Counted from the first letter of the stretch, positions 32,701-46,500 are shown. The stretch is 64,000 bases of DNA from Paragonimus skrjabini miyazakii (GCA_014338405.1 JTDE01000243.1:261192-325191); one strand, 5' to 3'. Translations and numbers: made by a program. The notes: generated from the sequence alone by a model not told the origin.

Positions 32701-34740
32701 CAGTTGTGAAGACAAGTGACCACAACCGACGACCGTACCAATTACACTATAATGACAGGCTGACGGTGGTAACGAAATATTTTGGTCAGCTGTTTCATTA
32801 GCGTCAGCATAAATGTTGCGATAGCCGGTTGGTAGACTAAACCGTTTGACAAACAGACAACAGTAATTGGGCGTGCAGGTGCGTCCAGCTTGGAATGATC
32901 TAGCAGAATCTGTAGTATGGGTTACACCAGTGAATGGGTGCAGACACACTTGAAGTGTATACCAGAACGCCACGTCAAGTCTTTTGGGAAAAATTCGTCG
33001 TAAAATCATTGTGGTAGAATAAAAATACATTCGATCACTTCTTGTTACTGCTGGCCTGTCGTTACTTGTGGAATATCGGATACGGTACCCAATTGTGCTA
33101 CCGACTTGTGATTCAAGAGGATTTGGACTACAGTCGGACCTTTTTCATCCTCAGGAATACTTCAATCTTATGATAGAGCCGCAAATTTGTGCTTTTACAT
33201 CAACTTGAAATGCAACCATACCACAGAAGTTCTTAATAAAGTTTGCATCATAACTGAAAGCTGATCAGTACATGACACGTTTTCTGTATTGAAGGAATTA
33301 CATCCTCTTAAATTAGTACACATGTGTTATAGAATTGTTTTCCTATTGGCTTAAGTTCCAATATGTACTTGACTTGACAGATGGAAGCAAAAATATTTTA
33401 AATATGTTAACTAGAATTACAAACTTTTCTAGTTTGGTAGATTATTTTAAAGCCTTTATTAAAAATGAGCTCCAAGTTCACACCTCACTTTCTCAAAAGT
33501 CGAACAGTTATAATTCTCTCTTGCTCAACTAGTGCATATTTATTTTTATCAATAAAATTGTATAGTTTACCGAAATACGAATCTCCATTCATTCTGTATG
33601 ACTTTAGGAAAGGTAAATGATTCATGTGTGTGTCGACGCTGAGCACAAGAAATAATTTAATCTCAGAAATTCTGTTTATTCTCTATACTCTAGACATTTA
33701 TAATCTGTCATTTTCTTTTGACACGCACCTTCTAGGGGTTGGCAAAATATGTTAACCTATGGGGTAGCCTGGCTAGTTCCTATATGCTCTGATGTATCCG
33801 ATTGGATTATGAAATACTGACTTTCTTTGTCTGTTTAAACGTTGTTCCTGGCGGTGTCAGAATCAACCTAACTGCACTGACTGAGACTGCTTCAGGTCAG
33901 ATTGGTTGCTGATTAACTTGTGGATTATAGATCTACCCAGGTTGTTTCAAGCTTACAGCATTCATAGGTATATCGCCTCACCTGCACTCAAACCACATGA
34001 TAGTTTAATGAACGTAAGTCTTACTCCTGCTTCCTGTATGTTCTGAAGACGGAAGTAGCAGGCATCTGCCCGACGATCACACGGATCTGTCGCGGTCATC
34101 TCTGTTTTTATCTCCTTACTTATTCAGGATTAAACAAACGCCAAACGAAGTCCTCCTCTTATGGCTTGTAATGGCTTCAGCTGGCTAGACACGAAACTTA
34201 CATTCTGTTGACAGTAATATAACATTATTTGTGAAACAGTGGACAACCTCTTAATTCTCATCAAGTCAAAGTCAAAGTTGAAGAAGACTATCAGGTATAA
34301 AACCTTAAAAACCATACACCGTTTATTGCTTTCGGATATTACTGCTAGTCTACTATCGTGGTATTTGAGTCAGGACTGTTAGACTGCTACGGAAATAGAA
34401 AGAGTTAGTTGCATAATCATTGCCACCTGCGTTATAAGCGCATCCACATCAATACAGAATCCTACCACTAGGTGAGGGACTCACATATCCGGGTCTACCT
34501 ATGCGGTTATCACATTTCGGGATCCACTAAGATGGAGGCACTAAGCTTTTTCGATCTGCTATGCCCTTCTTTTCTATTGGTTACATAAATGATCGCGAGT
34601 TGATATATCCTTGTGACTTCATTCAGCGGGTATCATCGCAAAACCTCATGTTGTGCTACAACCAATCACCTGAATCACAATTCCGTAATGTCTCATTGAT
34701 TGCGCTTACTAAGACCTCTTATTTTTACCTTCCTTTCCAG
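29766..34740. other. No recognisable genes; one perfect hairpin
   Basis: Short frames only. A perfect 8-bp hairpin with a 7-base loop lies at 30386-30408. A GC-richer patch at 31850-32110 has opposing open frames of 60-75 codons with no recognised motif. Confidence 0.5.
30386..30408. other. Perfect hairpin TGACGAAC-loop-GTTCGTCA
   Basis: Stem 30386-30393 pairs with 30401-30408 around the loop CGGTTTC. The minus strand reads CTGACGAACGAAACC, which contains the CTGACGA and GAAA words of hammerheads but leaves only two bases for stem II. Confidence 0.5.
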
Positions 34741-34845
34741 CCTGCCATGTTGAGACGATTTTGCAGATTGGCCGCAGTGTCCCTCCTAGGGGAGAACCCT
34801 CGAGCTGTCATAATCTTGAACGAGCTGGCTGGCTATATCAAATGA
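34741..34845 (+). CDS. Possible terminal coding exon, unidentified
   Basis: A strong 3' splice-site-like sequence (TTTTTACCTTCCTTTCCAG ending at 34740) is followed by about 34 open codons beginning PAMLRRFCRLAAVSLLGENP and ending with LNELAGYIK and TGA (34843-34845). Base composition of the segment is clearly richer in GC than its surroundings. The frame is also open upstream to 34561, so splicing is not required to explain it. I do not recognise the peptide, and I see no upstream exon or nearby AATAAA. It may be chance. Confidence 0.25.
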   Translation, partial: PAMLRRFCRLAAVSLLGENPRAVIILNELAGYIK

Positions 34846-37800
34846 GATTTCAGATAAACTTGATATGGTAAACTTGGTTTGTATGTTAAGCTGCTCAGCA
34901 TTCACCATAAATCACTGCCAACTGAAAGAAGCCATCAGTTGCTGACCGTTACTACAACGTTACATTGATGTCTGCACGTCGGCTTCTGCAGGGACGATAC
35001 AAAATGACCATACGTCTCAAGAAGGTTAATTCAATCGTCTTACGGTCTGAGTGTACTTGTAGCAAAAATTCTGTCTGAAAACAGACTGGTTGAGTATGCA
35101 GTGTTAGTTTTATATCCATCTCTGGATACAACTAGTTCCGAAACTGTATGCCAATGAACACTATCAGAGAACGACCATATGCAACGTATATATCGGGAGT
35201 CAACGTGGGTGACATCTGAATTCCGCCAGTTGGATCAAATATCTAGAGTTTTTTGTACACTCCCACTCAACCGCATTCCGGTCTGGTTTGTGGTACATGA
35301 GGGAGATAAAAATGAAATTCAGTTATATAACACAGAGTGGAGTGAGCAAAAACACCACAGAGTGCACTGTGTGACTTTCCACACTCTTCATGGTTTTGGC
35401 CGACGATCACTTATGTAAAGCCCTGTCTATTTTAGTCGCACTGGAAGACGTTATCCTGCTTTGAGTTTATAATGGGTAAAGATCTGTTGTACACTTAGCA
35501 AATCAGAATGTAGAAGGAAACTTAAAGTCTCTTCAATCGTGTGCTGATCATCACATTCATCTTAGTTTCTTTGATTATATCACGACGGAAGATGACTATG
35601 TCGTACATCACAGTAAGAAAAATCTTTGACTTCTGTCAGTTCATTTTGTCAAACCGTTTGCCAGTTTGTTCAAAGGTTGTGTATTCACAATAATCACGTC
35701 CGACAATTTCACCGATGTCACCCGTTGGGTGAAGTAGTTTGCTGAAGTGCACATATGAAACGACACCGATGGTGTTAAAGCGATACTTCTTGGTGGGCAA
35801 AGTTGTCAGGAAAATTAATAAAATAAATTTGTTCATACGAACTATTCCGGATTATTCTGTTGCATATGAAAGTCAGTGGTGTTTATGAGATAAACCCAGA
35901 CTGTTCACCACCAACTGAAGGATGAAATTCGTATACAGAGGAAAACATTTCAAGAATTATCATCAGCTTGTTTAAAGATGGGCACTCTACCAAAACGTAG
36001 CAATCAGCTCACATTACTTCCGCACGACGAAGGTTCGTATTTCGTAGAAAGAGCCTATGTTAATTATATCAACCGAATATTGTTAGCTGTATCAGTTAGT
36101 TACAACATCTCAGTAGCATTTACTAAGTGATGTAATTTAGGTTAACTTCTAGTGAAAAGAAGCACTCTAGTCTAGAAAGACCTGATTAACAGAGGATGTA
36201 TTTGTGTAGTGTTCACGACGATGCTTTGTTATGCAGTACGAAGGTCAGTAGCAAGCGAGCGGTGGTAGATTGGGACTTATTTCAAGAAAAGGTTGGGTAA
36301 ATTGACTAGTTTTTGGTTACTAGAAAAACGTGAGTTTCTGTTTAGTCACGTCAGATATTTTACCGATTCTTATGGGTCGTCATTCAAGGAGAAACGCAAT
36401 TTTTCAGATAAACATAGTCACAGACCACATAACCAACATCATAAGACATTGGCCTCCCCCTCGTGCAATACGTTTGTTAGACTTGTTAGCTTGTGGTCTT
36501 AGTCTACATCAGCTGGAACAAGTATTGGAAACGGTCACGTGGCAATCACGCTCTATGGGATAGCTCAAGGGAAGGATGAAATAATCTGAATCTAATTGAC
36601 ATTAAGACATTTGAGCGAAAAGTACTGAAACGATGTACTAGTATTCCGAAATAGAACGGAAATATACATCCAATATGAATTCTCATACTAAACATATGGC
36701 AAGCTTTTTCAGTTATGTAACGGTTATCGATGCTGCGCTGTTCACTAACTCACCAGAACAAATTAGATCTCATTTTACTTCTATTTATCATGACGTGTAT
36801 TGATCTGTACAGAAGGTTACTCACGCCTAAACTTGGATTTGTTGTTGTTTTGACTACAAGCACAGTTACTTCGTACATAATTCTCATCACATTACAGTTC
36901 CACCGGTAAATGCCACCTCGTGAAAACCAACACTGGGCTGGAGCTAAGTACATTTGTGATATCTGTTGCGTATTTCAACCTACTATGTTCTCAGCTAGCT
37001 AAAAAGTATTGTCACGACTTAGATACAGAGTAGCGGAATCGTCCGCAAAATAATCGGGTGCCTTACAGTATGTCCACTCTATACATAATAAAAAACTCAA
37101 GTTGATTTTTCAAACCAAACATGCCATGCTATGTCATAATTAAGAAGCACATACCCAAGTAAGAACATTAGGACAGCGGGTGGTGTGTTACGCCTGACTG
37201 AGCCAAGTACGCACGAGAACTTTTGCACTCTGTCATTCTGTGACGCATTGCATCATCGTAGATTCACAGATACATATACGTAAATACTCTCTATAAAGAA
37301 TTAAATTTGCAAGTCTGCTTAGAAGTGTTCTTTAGTGTGAACAAACTTGTAGTGGGGATGATAAAAGTGTACATTTTTAACCCAGCTGGGGTGCAAAGGT
37401 TTCATGCCCCTTAAAGTATTATATACATATATTTATATACCTACTGATGAATGACAAAACTGTAAGAGGTCACTAGCTAACCAGTAAGTGGGAACCGGAA
37501 ATGAAAAATTGCGCAAGTTTTGCTTTCGACTCGCTGTATTTTTGAGTAGGTGCAATCGCATCTCGTTGTCTGTCAACAAACCGCCTTCTAGCGAGAATCG
37601 ATGACCTCATCATTTAGCAGTATACCAGATTCCAATATCCAGTACATCGTATTCATTTGGGCAAGTACTACCAACTTGATAAACATACACTTGCCAAGAA
37701 CTTGATTGTTATTCTCATGCTACTTATAACCTCGTTTGACTGGTTATGATAGATTTGCTTTGCTGCGTCCAAAATTGCCAATTAAAGTTACAAGCGCGTT

Positions 37801-39400
37801 TGCAGTTTCGTCATCTCCAGAATCATTCTTTCAATGTGACCCGAAGAAAGTTATGTACAGTAAAACGCAGGCAATGAAGCGAACAAAAATAGGTATTCAA
37901 CAACGTCTGAACAAGCGTGCCTCCGTGGGCTAATGTCTCATAGGTCTAGATGGGAATAACAGGATTAAATGTTACTGAAGTACGTATTATCAGGTTACTG
38001 GAAAATAAAAACTCACCATTTGAAGTTGACCACGTAACAGTTTGTATATTCAGTGACCAATAAACACAGTCTGTGTTGACGCTGCGGCTGCCTTGGTAGT
38101 CAGTATCCCCATTTGTTTAATCTTCATTTCCGTGTCTGTCTGTCTAATCCCTTAAGCCATTATTTCCGCCCTACGGAACCCTGCCTTAATGTTTAAAATT
38201 AGTTACATGTCCATGTGTGATCAGAATGTACGAAATGTTACTCCGGCGAACATCACATGATTTACGTCTTCTCATTGCCTTATTCAAGTTCATAAAGGGA
38301 ACAAATTGCTTTAAACACATAGCGTCGATGGGCTTTTCAAATAATCATTCGCTTACCTATCCTTGTGTTCCCATAGTCGTACTATTCACCTATCTTCATA
38401 AAAACAACACGTGATTTGTCGGTCCGCCCTTCTCCTGCACAAAGAGCATGTATTGTTGCATTGGAAGAGACTGCGCCGAACGGATCGGATTTCGAATAAA
38501 GGAACAACGGTAGAAGGAGGTAGTATACTCGATCAGTACCGAATAGTATTCAACAAGGAAAGTAAGAATTATAAGAACGACAAGTTGTATACACAACCCT
38601 TGCATAATTAAAATTGTATAGGGTTGTAAACGGCAATCGCACCCTTTCCACGTCTGGTCTGTGCATGCCAGTTTACGTCCAACACCCTGTCCATATTTCG
38701 TCGGCCGTGTACGCCCAGTGCAATTATAATGAGAGAGGTATTCAGAAACCCCTGTTGTCTTAAGACCTCTAGGTGAACATCTCTTAATATAAATACTTCA
38801 TAATTTGCGACAATGCATGTAAACAGGGGGCAGTGTCCCAAATAACTAGTGTTATTGCCTGAACATTCTTGAACCGACAGCAAATAGAACAAGCCACTCG
38901 ATTTCAAGGTCACCTAATGATACCAACGTTCCAGCATTTTAACAGAACTCCTTGTGACTTCATGTTTTGTCCTGCTACTCCTTTAATCATATTCCCTTGA
39001 TGTTAGGTGCTGGGTGTGGTTTACCGTTACCTTGAGTTGTGGCAGTGTACCTCAATACATGAACAGTGCTCAGGGTCAGTGACTTCCATCGCATTATTAT
39101 GACCCCAACCATGCTTCACCAGATGCAACCGTCATAGAACGACGACGAATAGCCTGACTGTCTTAGATGTGGGGAGGGTGCGGTTGTAAGTCTAGTGCGG
39201 TTGTCAGCATACTCCTAACGCATCGCAAGTAGTAATGTCTAGAATGAACGCCTGGAAGATGGAATACCTTATTGTACCGGAGTGAAATTGTAGCTATTTT
39301 TCAGCAAGAATACCAAATACCGTCACAACCCTTATTAACCACCAGTAGAAGTGACACTGGACTCCGACTAACACCACTCGCTCCGAAATATTCCGGTCAT
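34846..39400. other. No recognisable feature
   Basis: Short frames without motifs; AT-rich low-complexity DNA near 37420-37445. Confidence 0.5.
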
Positions 39401-39409
39401 TGCAGGACT

Positions 39410-39530
39410 ATGAACTACCGAGGAGATCTACGAGGTGCGAAGCTCGTTCCCAGGGCATCTCTTCCAAAGGAGCTGACTAAAACTGTCGGCACACGAAAGC
39501 CGCGATCAGTTGTAAGTAATTTTCAATTGT
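39410..39530 (+). repeat. Diverged relic of the hammerhead element, 3' half
   Basis: GTGCGAAGCTCG, CTTCCAAAGGAGCTGAC and the tail GATCAGTTGTAAGTAATTTT line up with the 3' half of the element at 19.5 kb (minus) and 45.25 kb (plus). The ribozyme core has become CTACCGA ... GAAG. Confidence 0.4.
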
Positions 39531-42500
39531 CACCTATCCTACTAGTCCGAAAATTACGAAATATGATTATGGCTACTGAAACATGAAACTAAATAGCTGG
39601 AGGAAGATGGATGGTGGCAGATGGCCTTGTTCAAATGGAGTAGACCAGATGTGAAAATGCATAACATCGCTTCCGACTTCTTGGTGTTGATAGTATGGAT
39701 GACTTGTAGAAAATGCCGGCGATTCATCACACTTGCTTATAAGTAGCTGCTACTTCAACGGAATGAAAATTACAGCTCCAACGCTGAACACGGCCGGATA
39801 AAAACAAGCAGCAATCAGGGAGAAGCTACCTTGAAACGAAGAGCGTTTGAGTTCCCATGTGTACCCCCGAACTATTCTACTATTGATCAGGATTGCGGTG
39901 CCCGCCGTTGTTTGCACGCCGTTCGTTAACACTCCAACAGAAAGTTTTTCGTTAATCTGTTAACAGGACGGTCAGGTACCTGAAACCTGTAGTCGGACCG
40001 GATACTCGACGATGTTACAGAGAATCTTCTGTGCAGAGAGTTCATGACTTTCCTGAACTTCTGGATAGGTTTTCTATGGTGACCCGCAGATAAATGGCTA
40101 CTCTGGTACATAAAATAGATTCATCAATAAATAAACGGTTTACTCATTCACCATGTTCTGGCGGTTTGGGTGATAGTGAACTGTGTTTAGTCGGAGTAAT
40201 GAACTAAGCTTAATTGTAGAGCTTTGTACAAAGTAGTGACCGAATGAATGACTGGTATTCACCAAAGGTCATGTAGAAGATCAATACTGAGCCGTATTCA
40301 GCAATGGCACTGAATAAGTGGACATGCGACCAGTGCGCCCAAATATAAGTAGAGAGGTAAGGGGCAGAAGCGTAATAGTTTAAATGCATTTATGCCATCG
40401 GCGACTGGGTACCGTAAGACACCCACTTGTTCTCTGGCCCAACCGCTCGTTTTATGTGCTTTTTTGAACACGGATCCTATTTTAAAACGAAGCAACGAGG
40501 TTGCTTTTCCACCCTATGCGAGTGCAGAAACATCATGCTTATTTTTATGGAAGAGATATCACGTGTTAAGGCTCAATTAACTTCACTGCTGAGGAATATT
40601 CAGGTCATCCTATAATCTCGAATGGAAAGTAATTTTCGTTATGTTCACTGCAGAATACGTTCGCCGTAGCCTGCGTCCGTCAAATAATTATGGATGTGTC
40701 GTCCAACTGACAAGGTTGGTGACTTAAGAGTTACTAAGGTTACTGCTCCGGATTATGAAAACCGTCTTTTAAACCGAGTTAGACACATGTTTTTTGGTTT
40801 CTGAAATCGAATTTTTATCAGTTCTGCTTGTTTCAGTTAACTAGTGCTTATGAAAGAGTTGGTATAGACACTGTGATTCAGTGTCAATAGGTAAACCACC
40901 TTTGACTGAAGGTAAGGGCATATAGTCTATCCGTATGAATAAGGTATCTCGCTGTCTGGACAACAATCCATCATCACCAGAGAAAAAATTAAACCGTTGT
41001 TCACCTGCTCCCGTCCGAAAAGCTAGCCAGGCACACAACCTTCAAAACAGGATCCGGTAGTAAACACTTTCACAGCCCTGCTGAGGGCCAATTTAGGCTG
41101 ACACTTTAGCTCTGGATGTGCACAAAGCGTACTGTTCACTCGACTTGACTTGAAAGGGATATTTTCTAAAACTTTCACTTCGCGCAGAACGCAACGAATT
41201 ACAGAACAGAAATCCACAAAGTGCAAACATCCACTTCTGTCGGGGAATTCATATGACTGACTGAGTAAACCAAACCTGTCGTTGATGTTGTGCTTCCAAA
41301 TTTTATAATAAATTGCTTCAAAATATACATTAATCCTCGTGAAGGTTTGTGGTCAGGTGAGGTATGTGCCATCAGAACCAGTCCGAATTGTACAAATTAC
41401 TTGTGAATTTGAGGAGTGACAGGCCAACGCGATAAAATGACAGATGCTAATGTTCGTTTTCCAATTATTTTGTCCAACTGACTGGATCAAATCTTTGCTG
41501 GGCTATTGAGCATATTGTAGGCATATACATGTGCAACTTTCATACTGCTGGTAAAATCCAATAAAAGAGAGGCCCAACCATAGTATTCTAATTTTAAAAG
41601 AGTCGGCTGGAAGATAGGTATGAATTTGAACGTTGCTAACGCACAAGAGTAGATTCCGCTAGCACCAAGTAAGTGCCTAGTGGGTTACAGTTAAATCTTC
41701 ACCAATTCTCAGCGCATCTGGAGAAAGCTTCATAAATAAGTTTCTTTAGGAGCAGACTGTTTCGAATAAGACAGCCAGTAGACGTTAATCAGGTTGGGAA
41801 ATCGGTTCACAATGTTACTAATCGTAAACATTGAATACACATAAGAATCAAAATGGTGCCTTTCATTCAGAACGGCTAAGGCATAGACTGGTGCAAATGC
41901 CGACTTGTACTCACAGACGAACTCACCGCGAATGCACAATAGCTCGTCGAGCAGACCGTTTAACAATGACCGATGATATACAGGAAATCTTTGCAATGTT
42001 TGTCACAAACTATAATGATGATAATAATAATAAGCAATTATGCATTAAGGGTCCGTAAGAATCTGGAAACGAGGGCGTTTCTTGACGAATGAGGGCCGTA
42101 TACCATCTGCTGTCAAACAGCATCTCTTAATCGATGTAGTCTATGGTTCCTGGCTCCGGGTTGTATTTTGCTGTTTTTTTAACAAAATGAATGTTTTCAC
42201 GACATCAAAATTTGACGGATACAACTGTTGGCAGATGGCGCAAAGGTTCTGCTTTTGTTGACCTTCGCGGCCTGTAGCTTGTTGTTGGGGCATAGCCTCG
42301 ATGTTTTATATAACAGTTAATAATCTTGTAATCCGTTGGCAGCAGAAAATGCATCTATGAAATTCACACGCATTATTTGTGGTTGGAAATGTAACTTTCA
42401 GTGGTTGTCCACAGTTCTGACAACTAAATGATTTAACGTATACTAAGCTTCTTAAAAACCACTCTCCTTTATGGAAGAAACTCCATAATTTCCAGCAAAA

Positions 42501-45004
42501 TTTGCCGTAAAAAATACCTATAAGTCATTGACTGAATGTGACCTAACCAAAAAGTTTCACATTGGGACTCCAAAATTTCAACCCCACAGAGAACAATTTA
42601 GACATGACTGGAACTGCGCACTGCAAAACAAATGTGTTCACTGTACTCGTACAACGAGAAGAAAGGACGTAGTCAGTGTCTTCAGTCCTGTTCTACAATG
42701 GAAAAAATCTAGCATAGTGTCTGCTGTATTTCCGTTGATATTTTCAAGTGAATGTTTCAGAATTCGTAGGTATAATATTTCAAACCCTGTGCACATTCGA
42801 CTCATTTGTTTATTTTATCGATTAAAGTGTATTCACCTATTTGAAGTTCACGATGATTTATTTAGTAGTGCAACTGAAATTAAAATTCCCTGTTCATTTT
42901 CCTATGTCGAAAATTATTAAAACTATTGACAGAAATCTAGTTATTATCATTTTTTTTACATTGGATGATAGATTTCCAAGATCCAAGACAATGACTATCA
43001 GGTCTTGATGGTAGTCGGGATCTTAGAAGTGCAGTTCTGGCCTTTTTCCCATATTCTCACTTTATGTTGCTTAGCCTTGTTACATTATGAGGCAGAAGTT
43101 GTCGAAAATTGCGAAGATTTAGAAAATGAAAATATTGTTTAATACGACTCTTTCACCAAACAATCTAGAGTCATAATGATTCATGGTAAACTTGAAAAAT
43201 GGTTGTCGATTCCGGTGAAGTAAAAAGCATTTTAAATGGATACTGTTCAAACGTTTCAGTGTTTGAACTATAGAGTACTGGTATGCGGTCTATGTCAAAG
43301 GTTCATACAAATATTTTGATATCTAAAAGTTGTCACTCCGGCAATCTTTTATCACTTATTCTACCTAATTATACAGAGCAGTAGTTCGGACGGTCGAAGG
43401 GTTAGGACGACCTGTAGTTAACTACGGAATCTGTTGATCTAGACATTTATATAAACAAGCGTGTTGTTTTGCGTACGTTCGCCCCACTTGGGAACATGTA
43501 GACCCACTATGTTATGGCAAGTCAGTTCTATCTGCTGAGTCTTAATGAGCACTCAAAACACCGAAAAAATGAGTGATAGTATACCCATTCTATGAGAATT
43601 TCGAAAAACTGATCAAGCAATCAACTTCTTCCAGTAATGTATCAAAATTTATCTTCCATCGAAGTTCCATCAAATAAAAGGGTTATGCTCGAGGGTTTTG
43701 ACAACAAAAATACCACTGTTCATAAACAACAAGGGAAGTATGCATTGTTTTCATAGTTCAACAACCAACTTTCTGAAGTAACTAGGTTGTCTTCGGTGTA
43801 CTGTCCTTTTTGTGTTAAAAAGATCATTATTCTCTTCCCATTCCCATCCAAACAAAAGAAAGCGCCCTAATTCCCAAAAGATAGATGACAGCAAAAAACG
43901 TAGGTCACCGAAAACTGTATGAGAAACTTGATGAGAGAACAAGGAAGTTGATATTCAGTGGGACTTGACCTTGCACTTTCAGATAAAGCCACCTCGTCTG
44001 AAAGCAATCTGAACTAGCTTTCAATGGAGCTGGAGATTAAGTGCATACGCCTTCATATTTGGCATAGAAAATTTGAGGACTTTTGGTTTAAGTCAAAAAA
44101 ATTTGCTTCTAGCTACGATTCAGAGGACAACCGTAATGATAGAAATTAGCGATAACAAACAGTAGTTGACACCGACGTTTTGCGTCCACTTGACAACTGA
44201 CTGTTATATTTTATATCAGGGCTTTAAGAAAGAGTGCTGAGCTTGGGCAATTCAAGCTAGACTAGGGAAAGTAGTGATTCATTAGCAATAAGCAATAAAG
44301 CACCATAAAACACTCACAGTTTATGCATAGTAAATATTTTCACGTGACTGCTGTGTATTATGCAGGTGTACGCTTTTCAAGTAAGTAAACAAATATCTAC
44401 AGTTTTACCATATTTCAACAAACACTGTTCATGACTCCCAACTTTGACCGAATCTGGGGGGTGATCACACTTACGGAGTCAGACAGACAATAAACACTCT
44501 TGCGGGCAATAACATTACAACCGACAACGGGAGCAGCAGATTTGGAAGTAAACTCTATGTACGATGTTTACCATTATCAACTGCATCTATTTTAAGTAAT
44601 TGTTGTCATAATGTTTTCTGTTAGTCCGTCTGCAGTTTATACTAAGATGCAACGTCGGAATGTTTCTCAGCAATCAAAATCGAAATCACAGGGCTATTTC
44701 TGTAACTCATCTGACTGGTACGTTTTTCCATTTATCTGTCTCCCTTGTGGCAGGAGTTTTCTATGTTTTCTTGATGGTTGCCCGTGAGTTTTGCATTACA
44801 ACTGTCATGATAGGTTTAAAAGTTCATTAAAATTTACGTGTTTACCCTGTCCCATCATTGAAGGCTCTAGTGGACCAAAGTAACCTTCACAAAATGTAAT
44901 TCCATTATCAATGGGAATTAACTGGATGGTTTCATGCCGTTTCCTGGGTGTCTGATAGAGTGAATGTAGCCTAATACTATTGTTCTTTTGAGACATTTTG
45001 TAAA
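39531..45004. other. No recognisable genes
   Basis: Short frames only. A small ATAATA-type microsatellite lies at 42013-42031. A 130-codon frame at 42528-42920 has no recognised motif. Confidence 0.5.
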
Positions 45005-45010
45005 CCAGTC

Positions 45011-45049
45011 ACTCGGGTTTCGTTCTCATTAGAGCAGCTGGTCAGTAAT
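45011..45049 (-). ncRNA. Decayed hammerhead, left arm
   Basis: Minus-strand TTACTGACCA (core CTGACCA, 45045-45039), followed by ATGAGAACGAAACCCGAG. The core G8 is changed to C, and the region after stem III carries an insertion. Presumed inactive. Confidence 0.5.
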
Positions 45050-45236
45050 GCATATCCTTGCCACCGTCGGGGCTAGGACACAGGTCACGCTTTCATGAGG
45101 CAACCGTGTTGACCACTGCACCACTGACCTCACATTGGGCACGACCGAATTACCATAGGTGAACGCCCAACCACTTTCGTGTGTGAGTAATGATCAGTTT
45201 GCCCGATCGTCTCGAGAGGAAACACAGTTACTATCT

Positions 45237-45282
45237 GTTAACTGACGAGCTTCTCTCATGAGAGCGAAACTCGAGTCTAGTG
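45237..45282 (+). ncRNA. Hammerhead ribozyme core, right arm
   Basis: CTGACGA (45242-45248); stem II GCTTCTC-TCAT-GAGAGC with one bulged base (45249-45265), longer and better paired than at 19.6 kb; GAAA (45266-45269); CTCGAG, T and C (45270-45277); TAGTG (45278-45282). The 5' stem I strand has drifted to GTTAA and pairs poorly, so activity is doubtful although core and stem II are excellent. Confidence 0.7.
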
Positions 45283-45365
45283 TTTCTTTTCGAAAAGGGC
45301 CGACTGGAAAGTCTATGGGAATGCAACAGGTGCGATCAATTGCGGGTGACGTTCAACGTGAAGTA

Positions 45366-45930
45366 ACCGTGTTGTTCAGTTTCCTGTTATTGAAGTCTAC
45401 TAACAATTTCGATAGAAAAGTGCAAGAAACCCAAAACGACCTTGCCAACATACTTTAAAATAAAGTTGTCTTCATGCAGAGCCAGACCTTGATTGTAGAG
45501 AAGAAAACACAATAAGAGAACAGTGAAAACTATAATCCTTATAAGAATACATGAGAAATGTGGAATCAGATAATCACAATTTACATTTTGTTAATGGTCA
45601 TCATGACGTAAACGGCTGTGTAACGGTTAAGTCAAATGTCACGAGTTGAAGCACCAAATAAATTAATCGGTTTGAAAAAGCGACACTAGATAGCTATCCA
45701 AAATTTATCAATCATACAGAAGATGGAATCAACTGAGGGGATCTTAAAAACGTATTGCCTCGTTGTCGATTGATTGTACCGTCCTACTATGAGAAAGTAC
45801 GATTGCATACAGAAGTGTACAAATTGATTTTACATCACAGTTTTTGTATCTTGTTTCACTCAAGGAAATGGATCAAAATAAGATCTAATTTGGGTTGTTC
45901 GGTACATTGTTTAACTTTTACAACGAATAA
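45366..45930. other. No recognisable feature
   Basis: Short spacer between the short element and PLE-4; nothing recognised. Confidence 0.5.
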
Positions 45931-46125
45931 TGTGTAGCGAACAAGCTCGTTTGCAGTGATTCATCATTAGGTTAAATACTTCACATTTACATCACACATT
46001 TTACAGGAGAATCATGAAGGGGGTAAACAGGAAATGGGTGGTTAATGAGGTCAGTCAATTCAATGTCACACTGCATCAAGTACTCACTTGAACAATGGTT
46101 CTTGACAGACTAACAAGGTGGGGGA
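45931..46125 (-). repeat. PLE-4 3' tail
   Basis: Lies directly after the PLE-4 stop codon. About 85% like 63806-64000 in the same orientation and like 47659-47814 in inverse orientation. The hammerhead site here (45935-45974) is mutated: CTAATGA for CTGATGA and GCAA for GAAA. Confidence 0.85.
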
Positions 46126-46500
46126 TCACCAAGGAAGATCCAAAGCCTGAACAAAACGTTTATGGACGCACAGGTATGGGTTATACAGGCGAATTCCAAT
46201 AGCTTCAGCTGTGAACAGAATCCTTAACTCGATAGACTAGGCGACATGTGTCCGTCACATGAACATAATGATTGGAATCCACCAGGTGCGATAATATGGC
46301 GCTGTTGACAGATTTCGTTATTCCACTGTTGAGCCAAAATGGATGGTTTTCCCGGACCCGTTCAAATAGGCGTCTGGTCGTGCAGCCAACATAACTGGTT
46401 CCACAATTTCCAATAAGTGAATGTGCATAAACAAAACGAGGCTGCAGAACCAGGTATTTCATCTTTTAGGCGTGGACATAGAACCGGATTGGACGTAAAG
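46126..46500 (-). pseudogene. PLE-4 GIY-YIG endonuclease domain
   Basis: Reads NCGTSYVGCTTRRLFERVRE (GIY-YIG half with YVGCT in place of YIGRT, so the catalytic Arg is lost), NHPFWLNSG, SAILSHLVDSNHYVH and a frame change near 46210 into LFTAEAIGIRLYNPYLCVHK and RFVQALDLPW, with the stop at 46126-46128. Both the acidic EA motif and the PLE ending LDLPW are present. Motif order and length match the family. It is disabled by the frameshift and the Arg-to-Cys change. Confidence 0.88.

Larger units (their letters stand above)
45005..45365. mobile_element. Head-to-head short hammerhead element with two ribozyme arms
   Basis: Left part (45005-45160) is the minus-strand hammerhead plus tRNA-like promoter (B-box-like at 45069-45081, A-box-like 45103-45122). 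Right part (45170-45365) is plus-strand: leader GATCAGTTTGCCCGATCGTC, hammerhead (45237-45282) and the family 3' tail (GTCTATGGGAATGCAAC and on). The two halves diverge from a shared centre, so the locus has a ribozyme at each side. The left ribozyme is decayed (CTGACCA core); the right keeps its core. Confidence 0.7.

Noticed and set aside
35950..35968. Minus-strand CTGATGA followed by GAAA
   Set aside because: Neither stem II, stem III nor stem I pairs.
42528..42920. 130-codon plus-strand frame
   Set aside because: Composition like the flanking non-coding DNA and no recognisable domain.
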